From Scatophagus argus (Eukaryota > Chordata > Actinopteri > Scatophagidae), in NCBI RefSeq assembly GCF_020382885.2, contig NC_058495.1, positions 26,854,127-26,918,126 of the forward strand: a stretch of DNA of 64,000 nt, read 5' to 3'. How positions within the stretch are numbered: the stretch's first letter is position 1; each line of letters begins with the position of its first letter. Of this stretch, positions 1 through 11,600 are shown piece by piece. The position numbers and the translations under genes are program-made. The notes below the pieces were generated by a model. That model had not been told where the DNA came from. It saw only the letters and a list, made by a program, of their open reading frames with translations, and did not search any database.

Positions 1-134
1 GGGGCGAGAGCAAGAGAGAGAGAGGGGAGGGAGAGAGAGAGGGGAGAGAGGGAGGGAGAGAGAGAGGGGAGGGAGGGAGAGAGAGAGGGGAGGGAGAGAG
101 AGAGAGAGAGGGGAGGGAGGAGGAGGGGGGGGGG
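1..134. repeat. GA-rich simple repeat
   Basis: Purine tract made of GAGA runs broken by GGGA and GGGGA blocks and ending in a run of about ten G. It is cut by the window edge, so the full length is unknown. No coding potential. Confidence 0.9.
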
Positions 135-2266
135 AATGTGATGGATGTTGTTGCAGTAGCGCTTTGCCAACACGGGGGGCGCTGCAGCAGCAGGGAGACC
201 CGCTGGTGTCTGACAGAAAGTGAATGAGAGGACGTGCATACAGTTTGATCAGTGGGAGATGAGAAATCCTGCACAGAACGGAAGCCCGCACATTCAGCCA
301 GAGGCTGAGCCGGAAGCCAGAGGTTCACTTCTGCACCACCTTCGAGTCCGTCCTCACGTCCTCCATCACCGTCTGTACGCTGCTGTCGCCGCCGAGGACG
401 AGGCCGAACTGCAGCCCCTCCCCCCACGACGCAGGGCCTCATTTACAAGAAAGATTGTTCTTAGATTTATACTCGAACGTGGCCTGAAGAGTCCAGTTTA
501 GAGGATTTAATGCCATCTAGTGGTGACGCTGCGCACGGCGGCCTGCTGGACACCCCTCGGGTCACTAACAAACCCACTCGCACGCCGGTAGCGGCAGGTG
601 TGACTGACTTCTAAGCCACCGCGTGTCCACACGGAGCCCCTTCACACCCGTGTACGTGCTAACCGCGTGCGTCGAGCAGGTGTGTGTACGTGCATGTGAG
701 GGAGACGAGCACTCGTGTCAGCGCCGAGACGTGTTGAATCGGACGTTGCTCCGACACTCGGTGTTCACGTCAGTGCGGGTCGGTTGTCCTTCCGGTGGCT
801 CCACGGGCCCCTCGAATCTGAACGAGGACTGAGTCACCATCTGCTGTGACGTTTGAAAATACGTGAAAATCTGCAGGAAGTTGGACATAAACCAAAGTCT
901 TGGACAAGTTGTCATGTTTGTACCAGCAGTCAAACTGATGTCAAGCTGCTAACGAGGCGGTAAACCCGAAGAGGCACGTGACAGGAAGATGCCAGTAGTT
1001 TTACATGAAAGTTACTATCAGCCACATTCATGAACCCTGGAGATAAATAAAGATAAGAAGCGGAGGAGGCTGGGAGATGATTTGCTCTTCAACACCTCCT
1101 CTTCTCTCACTTTCTTCTTCCTCCTACTCACCTCCCCTCTTCTTTCACACTCTGCCATCTCCCTCCTCTTCATGTCCATCTTCATCTCTTCTTCACAACA
1201 TGTGAGTGTTGGCGCCTGCCTTCACTTCAGCGTACGTCTGACAGCAGCTGGCGGGTCACATGACCTCAGACTCACGTCAGAGGTGAGTCTGGACTTTGGT
1301 TTGCGGGACATACAAGAACACACAAGTTCAAATGACAGCACCCCCTAGTGGCCATGGGATTCATGAGCGCAGCTGCAAACCACAGCCCATACACACTACA
1401 GCAGTCATCATCACCTGTTCGTGTCAAATGAAGTAAAAGAAAAAGATACTTTTCATGTTATTATGATATATTTCCTTGTTATTACTGCATGACAAATGAT
1501 TCTGTTTTCACACTAAACTTTTCCCATCGTTTTATCTTGTCATGTCAGAAAATGTTCGGTTCCTTCACCTGCACACCACACACGTCGACGCACGCTGACT
1601 TCATCCAATCACCGCGAAGCCCTTTGAGGCAAATCTGTGATTTTAGCCTGAAGAAAGAAAGAGGAAAACAGACAGAAAAACAGAGAAAACAACAGGTAGT
1701 TTTTACCTTTCTGGTAGTTTTCAGGCCTCAGTTAAGCAGGCGCCAACAGGTGCACACAAACTGGCTTCAGAGCAGACACCTAACCACAGTTCTTACCCAC
1801 AATCCTCCCTGCTCAGACGGCGTGTGAATGAACACCACGTCTCCATCTCTGACTGCAGCGTGTGACAAGCTGTGGTCCTTGAAGCTGTCGCTGAAACATT
1901 CGGGTCTTGCAGCCGGTGCGTTCGCAGAGTGAGATAGACAGACATGTTAGGTTTGTACGCTTCACATGCACCACATCAACATTTCATGTCATATGACGGT
2001 CGGATTGGGACGGGTTCCTCCAAGTCCTCTCTCTGGCATGTGAAGAACATATTTTAGAACAGGCTAGCAGGAGTGTGTGACTGCGTCATTGAAAAGTTCC
2101 TGACTTCAGGCGTGTTGATGCATCTGCAGTGCTGTCCCTTCACTTTTGTCCACCATTTATTGTGCACATAGACAGCAGCCAATGGAAAGAAAAGGAGAAG
2201 AAGAAACGAATGCATAGGATTGTGGGTACTTTGGGCCCACTGAGGGTACAGGCAGTCATCCTTGGA

Positions 2267-2302
<36 letters not shown>

Positions 2303-3734
2303 GCCTCAGTCCTCTGTAGAATCTGAAGGATCCTGGACTTGGGAAAAGTCCGTCTGCTGTGCTCAGTGATGTAGCCTTGCTGAGATCCAGCTGTTGGGTC
2401 ATTGCAGTGAGCGGCGAGACGTTCAGCAGCAGATATTCTGACTGTCAGGACAGTCTGCAGCCGTGTTTGTGGCAGCAGAACCAGGGACTTTAAGGCAAAC
2501 AGGATCTCCTCTTGAGCCTAACTAAGCGTCCTTTCACAGTATTGTCACAACGTAAAACTGCAAGCCGACATGCAAAGTCACGACATATCGAACGGGAAGC
2601 GTCAGTGCATCCCGGGCTGGCAGCGGCGAACGCTGCAAACGTTTCTTCTGTTGGTTGGGTTGCATCAGGCTTCGGCGGGAGAGAAGACAGCGAGAGAAAA
2701 ACAACACATCCATCACAAATCTTCTCCTCCCTGAACTGTTTCTTCGCTCCTCCCCCTTTTCATCCCCCTCTTCCTCACCTCAGCTAAGTCAGCTGTTCAC
2801 CTTCCCAACACTTCCTTCCCACTCCATCCATCATCACCTGTCAGTTCAGTGAAGCAGTCAGCCAGCCAGCAGGCTGCTCACACTGTCCTCATGTCACACT
2901 GTCCTCATGTCTTTGTCTCTCCTGTGTTATTTTTTAAACTGAACTAAACCTCAGTCCTCCCGAACGCTTCTGTCCTTCATCACCTCCTTTCCTCTCCTCT
3001 CGGTCAGTACTTCTTGTCATTCTTTCCTGATTTATCATCTCTTGTTTTCTTGCAGCCAGTCAGCCAGCCGGTTCACACCTCCCTCTCCCTCCTGTTCAGT
3101 TTTAACAGCTTCTCATTTCTGGGTTGTGACCCACTTTTCAGCAGCTGACATGTTCTGTTCTGGTCCAGTTCTGAGACTCCTTCTGTTCTGTAGCTGTTAG
3201 TGTCAACAGACACGTACCAACACACAGGATGTGACTGAATAAGAGTGAAACTGGAGTACATTCACCAGGTGACACGACTCCATAACTGCTTCATAACTGC
3301 TTCATGTGGAGGTAAGCAGCTGACGCGTTCAACACATCAGCTGCTGCAGGTTTCACGTCACAGCCGAATGCTTAACCTGAACTCCACCTGCGTGTGTTAA
3401 CCTTCAAGGATCCTGTTGAAGGTTTGAAGGTTTGCCCAAACAGGGGCCGCTTGGAATGTCCTCACTTTGCAAAAATGTCCCAAATAGGACCTCACAAGGA
3501 CAGATACACACACACAGCACACACACCAACATACACTCACTGCCTGGATGTGTGTGAGTGTGTGTGTGTGCGTGTGTGAGAACCCTTGGAGGGATGCTGA
3601 TCTCGGCTTCTATTAAAAGCCAATCACATGACAGAATGAATCCCTTGCTCATCAGCCTCATCCAATCAGGTGGCTCATTAACGGGCAGACAGGCTGGTTA
3701 ATGAAAATGAAGGGCTGCTGCTGCTGGGAAAGGT

Positions 3735-3774
<40 letters not shown>

Positions 3775-4797
3775 CAAATGAGAAAGAAAACATGGCTGCC
3801 TTGGAGTTCCTTCAGAAATCTTACTGTAAGAAAACCAATGACTGTCAAAGCAGACAAACAGTCATTGGTGCTCTTAGCGCGACGTGGACGTGGAGATGGA
3901 AAGAAGCTTCATCTGAGTCACACTGCGAACCAAACCGCCACAAAAACCACTCAGGATGGACCACGTCGCTATGACAACGAAGGAAAGTCACCTGACTTCG
4001 TCCCTTCCTGGATGATCCATTCAGTGCAGATGGCGTTAAATGAGCTTGAAGTGACATGCGAGATGTTCCTAAAACACGCTTACACGTCATCCCATGACAT
4101 CACGCTGCACGAACACGAGAGAGAAAATGACTGAAATCAGTCTGGAGCAACATGTCGATCCTCCATACAAGAAACACCACAAAGCAGCAAGCAAAATATT
4201 TAGACGCAAACACATCATCCCTCAGCTGGTTGTGATTGGACCAAACCAAACATGTCAGAAAAAAATCACTTAACTTATAGCCAATAACAGTTATCCTAGA
4301 AATAACCACAAAGGGGGAAAACATTGACATAATGATAATACATGACTCGTCCAAAGGGTTTAAATGGCAAAAACAAGCACAAATTCAATTAAAGCCCACG
4401 ACAGGCCACGCGGGGATGTTTTTCTGAATGTTTGCTGGAAGAGTCGCACTTTGGAACTCAAAACCTGTAAAGTTGTAAATGAACTTTCCATTTTCCTAAA
4501 AGACAGCAGAATGGCGGCGCAGTCACCCAGCGTCGACAACAGCTGAACCTGTCAGGTAAGTGAACACTTAAACCACAAGATGGCAGCACTCCCACACAGC
4601 TGATGGAGGCTGTTTCTGGCCTGCTGCTGTCACGTGACTCTGTTAAAGGGACAGTTCACCTCCGAATCCAAACTGGTTGTGCAGCCTGCTGATTTGAGCT
4701 GCGGAGTTTTGGAGAGATCAGCTGCAAAGATGTCTGCCGTCTCGTGAATCTAATGGAACCAGATGGCACAAATACATTAGAAAAGCTCAACAGCAAA
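135..4797. other. Non-coding stretch, no gene recognised
   Basis: No frame here resembles a protein family and no chain of exons could be built. It holds TG repeats (about 2269-2299 and 3740-3769), a mixed CA/TG stretch (about 3505-3580) and pyrimidine-rich DNA near 2740-3010. Around 4511-4556 a short ATG-started stretch (MAAQSPSVDNS then stop) is followed by a good donor (CAG|GTAAGT). That could be an untranslated leader exon, but I found no partner exon. Short open frames in this stretch look random. Confidence 0.6.
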
Positions 4798-5230
4798 GTC
4801 TCTTTAAGATAAGAATTTTATTGATCCCACAGGAAATTGTTGTGCCAGGGTTGCAATACAAAGAAGCATACAAAAAATAGCAAGTGATTTCCACACAAAA
4901 TATAAAAATAACAGAGTACAATAAACAATAACAGAGTATATAGTATATACATGAGACACAGATAGATAACAGCAGATAAGGCTGAAGGAGGTGTGGTTAC
5001 TCGAGATAATCCACAGGAGCTCCACTACGACCCTGACAGCGAACGCTAATGACCTCCTGCTCCTCACCGTCTTCTTGTTTGTCATACATTCTGTAAAAGC
5101 GCTGCACAGTGGCCCCGAAGTCCGAAACACATCATGATTTCACAAAAAAGCCAGTGAATAATCTGTAATGTGCAAATCCCAGCCATCAAGAATTTCCCTC
5201 CAGGGATTAATAAAGGAATTCTGATTCTGA
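4798..5230. mobile_element. LINE-tail-like repeat with tails at both ends
   Basis: The left end (about 4803-4850) is the reverse complement of a fish LINE/SINE 3' tail: TTTATTGATCCCACAGGAAATTG, read backwards, gives the usual 'gggatcaataaa' ending. The right end (about 5185-5228) has a forward tail, GGGATTAATAAAGGAATTCT. Two opposed tails suggest adjacent or nested insertions. The body shows no intact reverse transcriptase. Family assignment is by memory of tail motifs only. Confidence 0.5.
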
Positions 5231-5263
5231 CCAGCGGCACTCGCTTCTCTTCATAAAGTCATG

Positions 5264-5835
5264 GCGGCGTCACTAAAGTCCAGGAAGCGTCTGCTGGATG
5301 TGAGAAAAAGCTGCTGCGAGTACGAGATGATGTGGTGAGCTTCTGTCCCATCCTTTCCACAGTCTGAATTCACATCCCATCTGCTTTGACCAGTTGGGTT
5401 GTGAGAGTGTGAGAGAGAGGATTTACTAATAATACAGAAATATCTCTAAATAATGATAACAGGCTTGTGTAAGTGAGCCTATAGCAGCATAGCTAAATTT
5501 AGAAGGTTCACTGAATTTGGCTGCAGTCAAAATGTGTAGCATGTGTGTAGCATGAAGGGGCTACACGTTTCATCCCACAACACAGGGTTGTACCATGACT
5601 AATAAATGAACCTTAATATTTAAAGATTTTTCAGTTGAGGGATGAAATAGATGAAATTTTTAAAATAATACCCCCCACCTCCTCCAACACGTCAGACAAA
5701 ACTATTAGAGAACATTGTGTTTTATTCGATATAAAACAAGTCAGGAGCTTATCTTTGGACATTTATTGCAATCGTAAAAGAGCACAGAGCGTCTACGTCA
5801 GGACAAGGTCGTCGTCTGATAACGAGTCCGACCTG
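5264..5835 (+). other. Possible small unrecognised gene (two candidate exons)
   Basis: At 5264 an ATG opens a short frame beginning MAASLKSRKRLLDVRK that ends at a good donor (TG|GTGAGC, about 5334). Near 5633 a strong acceptor (TTTTTCAG) opens a 70-codon frame (LRDEIDEIFKII...) running to a stop near 5843. The two phases do not join directly, so either an exon is missing or they are unrelated. The second block is lysine/arginine- and serine-rich at its end. No family is recognised and no polyA signal stands out. Treat as a candidate only. Confidence 0.2.
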
Positions 5836-6103
5836 CATCGCTGAGCATGAAGACCACGCCAGGATCACGTGAATCGCATACGAACATGGAGCTCGGAAAC
5901 AGGTCCAACAGACACAGTGAATCTCTTACTTTTTAATTAACTCTGTAAGTCAGTGAATTCATTAGAAATTCTCAACAAACTAAAAAGCTAATTTTCTAAA
6001 CATTCTTTAACCTTAAGATTATTTTCTGCCATGTCTGAGCCGTGTGCATAAGATCAGTGATATTTAAGGAGAATGAGACAACAGAGTTAAACTCAAAGTG
6101 AGC

Positions 6104-7066
6104 TCAGGCCGTTGATGGCAGAGTGAATGAGCCTTGTTGGTTAATTAGAGACTCGAGGTTGTCTCTGACATTTAAAAAATGAGTCTTCAAGCCTGATATT
6201 GGTTCATAATTTGAGAAAACATGATTCATAAAAGCCTCATTCAGCTCAGGACCCCCACAGGGATTTTTTAGATTTCTCACTTGATGCATTTTTTGATATC
6301 TTTCATTTTCTATAATACATAAACGACTGCATTCCTTCCCACACGTCACCATCTCATATATTTTAGTACCGATCTTACTGTCCTTGTACTGCTCCAGCAA
6401 ATCATCTAAGTCCTGCAAATAGAAAGTGGTGACAGTTTTGATTGCAATGTAGTTTGGTTCACGGTTGATTTTCAGATTCAGTCGAGCCTCATGGATCAAC
6501 ATCTGGACGTGGAAGAAGGCTCCATTGACCCAGATTTTGAGGCTACGGGTGCTCATCTGTCGATCTTGCACCATGGAGTTCCTCAGGGTGGTGAGATGGT
6601 AACTCAGCTTCCGTTCTAGCTGCCGTGTTTCCTCCCGTAGTCGTTCATCATCGTTAATAAAGGCTTCATGGCGCCTCAGGTACTCTAACACTGTGTCCCG
6701 GACAGCTGAAGCCTTCTCTTCACCAAACACACGTTGGAGCATGCTGTATGTATGATCGGCTGTTTGATTGGTGTTCGTGATGCAGATCTCCATGATCATA
6801 GAAATCACCAATGCTCCGAGTCCAACGGCATTTGGGACTGAAGTCATTGGAGCCAATCTAGATGCCAGCTGGTCGATGTAGCCTGGCAAGCTGTTGAGCA
6901 GCCCATCAGAGTAGGTCTGCAGCACAGCATTAGAGTTGGTGACAGAATATTTCAGCAGGGACTCATCGAGGCCTATATCTGGTAAGAGACAAGGGCTCTG
7001 TAGAGCTGTTTCATAAAACTCAAGAGCAAACCTTTCATAGTCTTGTTTTGAGGTGCTGGAGCCCAT
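6104..7066 (-). CDS. Uncharacterised 320-aa protein with N-myristoylation-type start
   Basis: Intact 320-codon frame in one exon, ATG at 7066 and TGA at 6106-6104. The start context is good (A at -3, G at +4). A probable 5' UTR acceptor (CTTTCAG|CCTCAG) lies about 25 bases upstream, so the leader is probably spliced. The N-terminus MGSSTSK fits the N-myristoylation pattern (Gly2, Ser6, Lys7), which suggests membrane attachment. A hydrophobic stretch (VGLGALVISMIMEICI) lies at about residues 80-96. The middle is highly charged and helical (EETRQLERKLSYHL). There is no signal peptide and no recognised catalytic motif. I do not recognise the family. Lack of stops over 960 bases amid repeat-rich DNA argues that it is a real gene. 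It lies upstream of khk on the opposite strand. Confidence 0.75.
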   Translation of the reverse strand: MGSSTSKQDYERFALEFYETALQSPCLLPDIGLDESLLKYSVTNSNAVLQTYSDGLLNSLPGYIDQLASRLAPMTSVPNAVGLGALVISMIMEICITNTNQTADHTYSMLQRVFGEEKASAVRDTVLEYLRRHEAFINDDERLREETRQLERKLSYHLTTLRNSMVQDRQMSTRSLKIWVNGAFFHVQMLIHEARLNLKINREPNYIAIKTVTTFYLQDLDDLLEQYKDSKIGTKIYEMVTCGKECSRLCIIENERYQKMHQVRNLKNPCGGPELNEAFMNHVFSNYEPISGLKTHFLNVRDNLESLINQQGSFTLPSTA

Positions 7067-7797
7067 CTTTTCTCACCGGGGAATCTGAGGCTGAAAGTGC
7101 AAATGTACCACAGAGTGAACACCAGGCAGCTCCTGTAACCAAAGTAACCAAAGCGGTTTAGTTGGAGTGAGCTTAGCAACTCATTAATTGTCATCTGATT
7201 TTTTTCTGTGCATCTCTTCTCTGTCAGCAGCGCAAAACTGCACTGTTTGAAATACACACAGATGCATTACATTTTTCAGCTCAGTGTACATGGCGTACAC
7301 ATTATCCCCAAGCTATTAAGATTAGCACTAAGACATTTACCCAACAGCAAAGTTAAACAACAAATTAAGACTATGAGAGACGATATAGAAAAGGAAAAAC
7401 ACCTGGTGGGCAAAACACAAAGGTCTCACTTGGAGCAAGAAAACAACGCAGGGACCATAAAACAATGTGGGACAACATGAAGTTTAAGAAAGTAAAATGG
7501 CAAAAGTGGAATGACAAAATCTATCAAGAGGTGCTTTTAAAAGTGGCTAATGACGTAGTCTGTCTGATATGAAAAGCCGGAACCAACATTAGTGATCTCT
7601 GCGTTGTGTTTGATGAGAGATGCGTGACACACTCCGTTTATTCTGATAGCAACTAGTAGGGAACATAACACGTCAGTAGCAGCCCGCTCCAGCTGCTAAA
7701 CACACACAAAAGCCGGAAAACAGAGATTATCTTAACTTTCTGCGTCATTCCAGCTAGCGGTTAACGCCGTCCGGGACGTCACATTTAAGCACCGGTA

Positions 7798-8147
7798 TGT
7801 AACAGTTGTTGTATGTTGTGTATGGGTCAGAAGAACATATTTAACAATCAATAAGGTAATGTAAGCAAATTAACACAGAGGCAATCATAACCAATGTGAA
7901 TATATGTGACAGAAAATGAGACACCCACCTCTCTCACAGGAAAAGTGGACAACCGGGGAGAGGCGGAGGGATCGCCATTACTTTATAAAGGGGTACCACA
8001 GAAGAAGAAAAGCGCGGTGGATTCATATCTATGGGAGTCCCCAAACTCAACGCTGAATACGGGAAAATGCTGGAAACCTTATGGTTGTGTATGTGACGAA
8101 ACAGATTTTGTGTAATTATAACAATGATTATTTAGGACCCGGTTACA
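7798..8147. mobile_element. Possible solo LTR
   Basis: A 350-bp segment starting TGTAAC and ending GTTACA, so the ends are 6-bp inverted and of the TG...CA type. It has an internal TATA-like ACTTTATAAAGG near 7979. I see no target-site duplication and no internal retroviral coding region, so the call is weak. Confidence 0.25.
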
Positions 8148-8204
8148 TTCGCAGTAGTTAGCAGTTACTAAAGCAACAAGAAAAGCTTGTAATTTCCCAG
8201 CTAT

Positions 8205-8290
8205 AAGATAAGAACTTTATTGATCCCGCAGGAAATTGTTGATTATGGGACTAATAAAGGATTATCTTATCTTATCTTACCTTATCTCTC
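8205..8290. repeat. Opposed LINE/SINE-type tails
   Basis: Reverse tail motif (AAGAACTTTATTGATCCCGC) followed by a forward tail (ACTAATAAAGGATTATCTTA) ending in TATCT repeats. This is the kind of 3' terminus left by fish non-LTR retrotransposons. Confidence 0.5.
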
Positions 8291-8650
8291 CAGAGTTCAA
8301 TTAGAGCAGCCAGAGAACATCAGAGGGAAAATCAGAAAATGTCATCTGCTTAAAACATGATCCACTTTCACCAAGGTCAGCGAATAAAGTTGTAAAGTTG
8401 TGTTTTCTTACAATAATCTGTGAGACCTGGCCAGCAAAAATGACAGGAAGTGGTGTTTCAGGTTAACTATCAGCTCACACACCAGTAACGAGCAGCTGCA
8501 GTCTGTAAGGGTCTTATTTTGTAATCTCCGCTGACAGGAAGTGGTGTATCTTATTGTTGTGAATTGACTCAGACGAGACGATGAGACGTTTGAGTGTCAA
8601 AGTCCAGTCTGCAGCTGCATGCGTTAAAGTGTCAGTTTGTGTGGATCAAA

Positions 8651-11600
8651 ATGGAGGAACAGAAGATGAAGAAGATTCTGTGTGTGGGTTTGGTGTGTCT
8701 AGACATCATCAACGTGGTGGACAAATACCCAGAAGAAGACACTGACAGCAGGTTAGCACATAGGCTAATGCTAACAGACTGACAGCAGGTTAGCACACAG
8801 GCTAATGCTAACAGACTGACAGCAGGTTAGCACACAGGCTAATGCAAATAAACTTAGTATATTCAGTATATTTTTTACATGCACCGAAATTCTTTCTCTG
8901 CATTTAAGCCATCGCTGATTGAAACACACACATGCAACATGCAGTGAAACAACAGAAAACATTTCTATCAGATGCACTGTAAAAAAAATGACACTGGATC
9001 AAATTAAAAAAATTGTTCTAATAATTTGCATTTATCTTTTTAAGTAATTCCAACTAAGCCATTACTGAGTATTTCCCATGAGACTTTTATAGCTGGACTA
9101 ACTCAATTAGTTTAGTACAACCAGCATGATTTGTTTTGTCCTCTACAAGCTTAATTATATTGAACCAATTCAATTTTTATATCAGTAAGTTTTAGTGTTA
9201 ATAAGTGGTCAAATTATTCTATTTAATTTGCTATAACTCCTTTATTTTACTTTCCGTCCACTCAGAAAAGTCCATGCAAATTGTTACCTCAGTTTCATTG
9301 AGTATTAGTAACTTATTTCACTTAAGTTAGAGTAAATTAGACATGGCAATTCCAGTTTTACTGTCAAAATGTATTTATTGTAACCAACTTTTGTCAACAA
9401 TAATTTTTATTGCAATCAACCAGCAATATCAGGAGAAGGGCATGGCGGTAAACGCTAAAGCCCTATCTAAATATCCAGTTTCAGTGCGAAATATGTCAGC
9501 ACCGTGTAAGAACTTGAAGAATAGAAACCATCTGATCAACATTCAGATGGTTTGAGCGAGTAGATCAGCCCCATGAGCAAGGCACAGGCTCTGGGTACGT
9601 CCACGTCTTCCAGAACTTCTGTTCCCTCAATCACAATCTGCGCTGGCTGGATCAGATGTGGCTCCTCTGGTTAGAATGATCTTCACCACTTCATTGGTGA
9701 GATCCCCATCAACCTAGCATAAATAGATCAGAATCAATGTCAGAATTAAAAACGTGAGTAACAATTAAAAACAAGACTAACACAAAGTATAGCTCGTCTG
9801 TGTCAGATTTACCTACCAACTGCTCTTTGAAGAGATTCTCCTCCTTTTCTCCGAGGTGCACCACCAATCCACGGATCGCAAACTCTCTCCTCATTTCCAC
9901 AGAATCATCCTGTGAATAAGACAAAAAATGTCAAACTACTCCTCCATGAGGAAGGGTTTCTAATCAGGGTTTACACACATTTTTACCGATGAATTTTGAA
10001 AACTTTCCCATGGTCTTTCCCCTTTTTTAGAAACACTCTCTTGCCATGAGGCGACCGCGCTAACCGCTGCACCACCGTGCCGACCAATGCAAACCATATC
10101 ATGAAAAAATATTTACCTGAGCTACATCAAAAACGACCAGGCCACCTGACTGGTGGTGCTTGATTGACAACTCTTTAACATTAGCGGCTAACATCTTAAC
10201 AAGTTAGAGCTTTCTGTTTGAATTAACTTGTCGTTATTAGCATTAGCGGCTAACAGCTAATGGTCTTCCACAACATATTCCTCAACAATGCCAGCTGATA
10301 TGTCTGCAAACACGAGGGCTGAAGATTTATGCCCCCAGCATTTCTGGGACCACAAGTTTAGGCACCTTATAGCCGACTCCAGTGCACTTCTAATGTTAAA
10401 ATTTAAGTTACTTTGAAGACATTAGCTAGCTAGGTAGCTAAAAGCTGAGGACAAAGCATGCTGCGGACATTTCAATTTTAGTGTTGTGTAACTGGACTGA
10501 GTGCTGATAGTATCTTGCTGTTGCACAGAAAATTAAGTAAACAAAAAAATATTTACTCACCAAATAAAGTTAATCCAGCCTTGACCTTCACTCCTTGCGG
10601 TCTCTCCTCGCTGTTGCTGGTGCAGTCTGGCAGCACAAAATGGCCGTCACTTTCTCTGCTTTAGTGAATGTACACATAGGAAGCTGCACTAACTTAATAT
10701 TATAATACAGTATTAAGTTTCACTAACTTAAGACATCTTTCCTTATTTTTAATTTTGATCAACTTCTGGAGATAAGTTTTCAGCTTAATAGAACAATGGG
10801 CATGTAACAAACTGTATTTTTTATGCTGAAAAAGCTCATGTTTTTAAGTAATATTGACTAACCTCCTGAATCCTTTTTTAGAGTGTGGACATGGCCAGTT
10901 AATGATTTTCTTAATGTTTAGTTTTTCTGCATTTTGTTCTCCTCGTCCTGCCGCACAACACAGAACCGTTCTCACTGCTGTGTTGAGATTCACAGAGTTA
11001 TAAATAACACTGGATTTTATTTTGAAGGTGAATCTGCATTGTGTGATATTTGAGAGGGCGGAGATTGCACTCATTAAAGTGAACACACTCGTAAAGTTAA
11101 ACATCATTTAGGAACAGTTTAATTTCCCAACATGCACCTCTGCAGATTAATGATGTTTGGTATGGATCCTCAATACTGACTGCATGAATGAAGAAATGAA
11201 ATGTGCCTGACAGGCAAACTGCTGGACACAGAAGTTTCCGTCCAAATGGAGCTCAAACACATTTTCAGTTGTTCTCAATGCTCCATGCAATGCTATCACC
11301 TCCTCACTGCCACTTCACTTGAGTGATGCTGACAAGACTCACCTTAAGATGGTGAAGGCTCTGGACCCTGGGGCAGACCCAGAACCTACTGGAGGGATTA
11401 CATGTCTCATCTGACCTGGGAACGCCTCAGGATCCTCCAGAAGGAACTGGAAAAGTTCCCAGGGAGAGAAATCCTCGTCTCGTTTTCTACTGCTTATCCG
11501 GGTCCATGTTGGGGTGGGCAACAGTCTCAGCAGGGAGGTCTTTGTCTGTCCTTTCCCTGGCTACTACCACTATTTTGTCTGGAGGCGGGGACGTAACCTG

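Larger units (their letters stand above)
7091..8580. other. Divergent intergenic region between the orphan gene and khk
   Basis: About 1.5 kb between two divergently oriented genes, so promoters of both should lie here. No gene is recognised. It contains a possible solo LTR (7798-8147) and a pair of opposed LINE-type tails (8205-8290). The short open frames in it look random. Confidence 0.5.
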
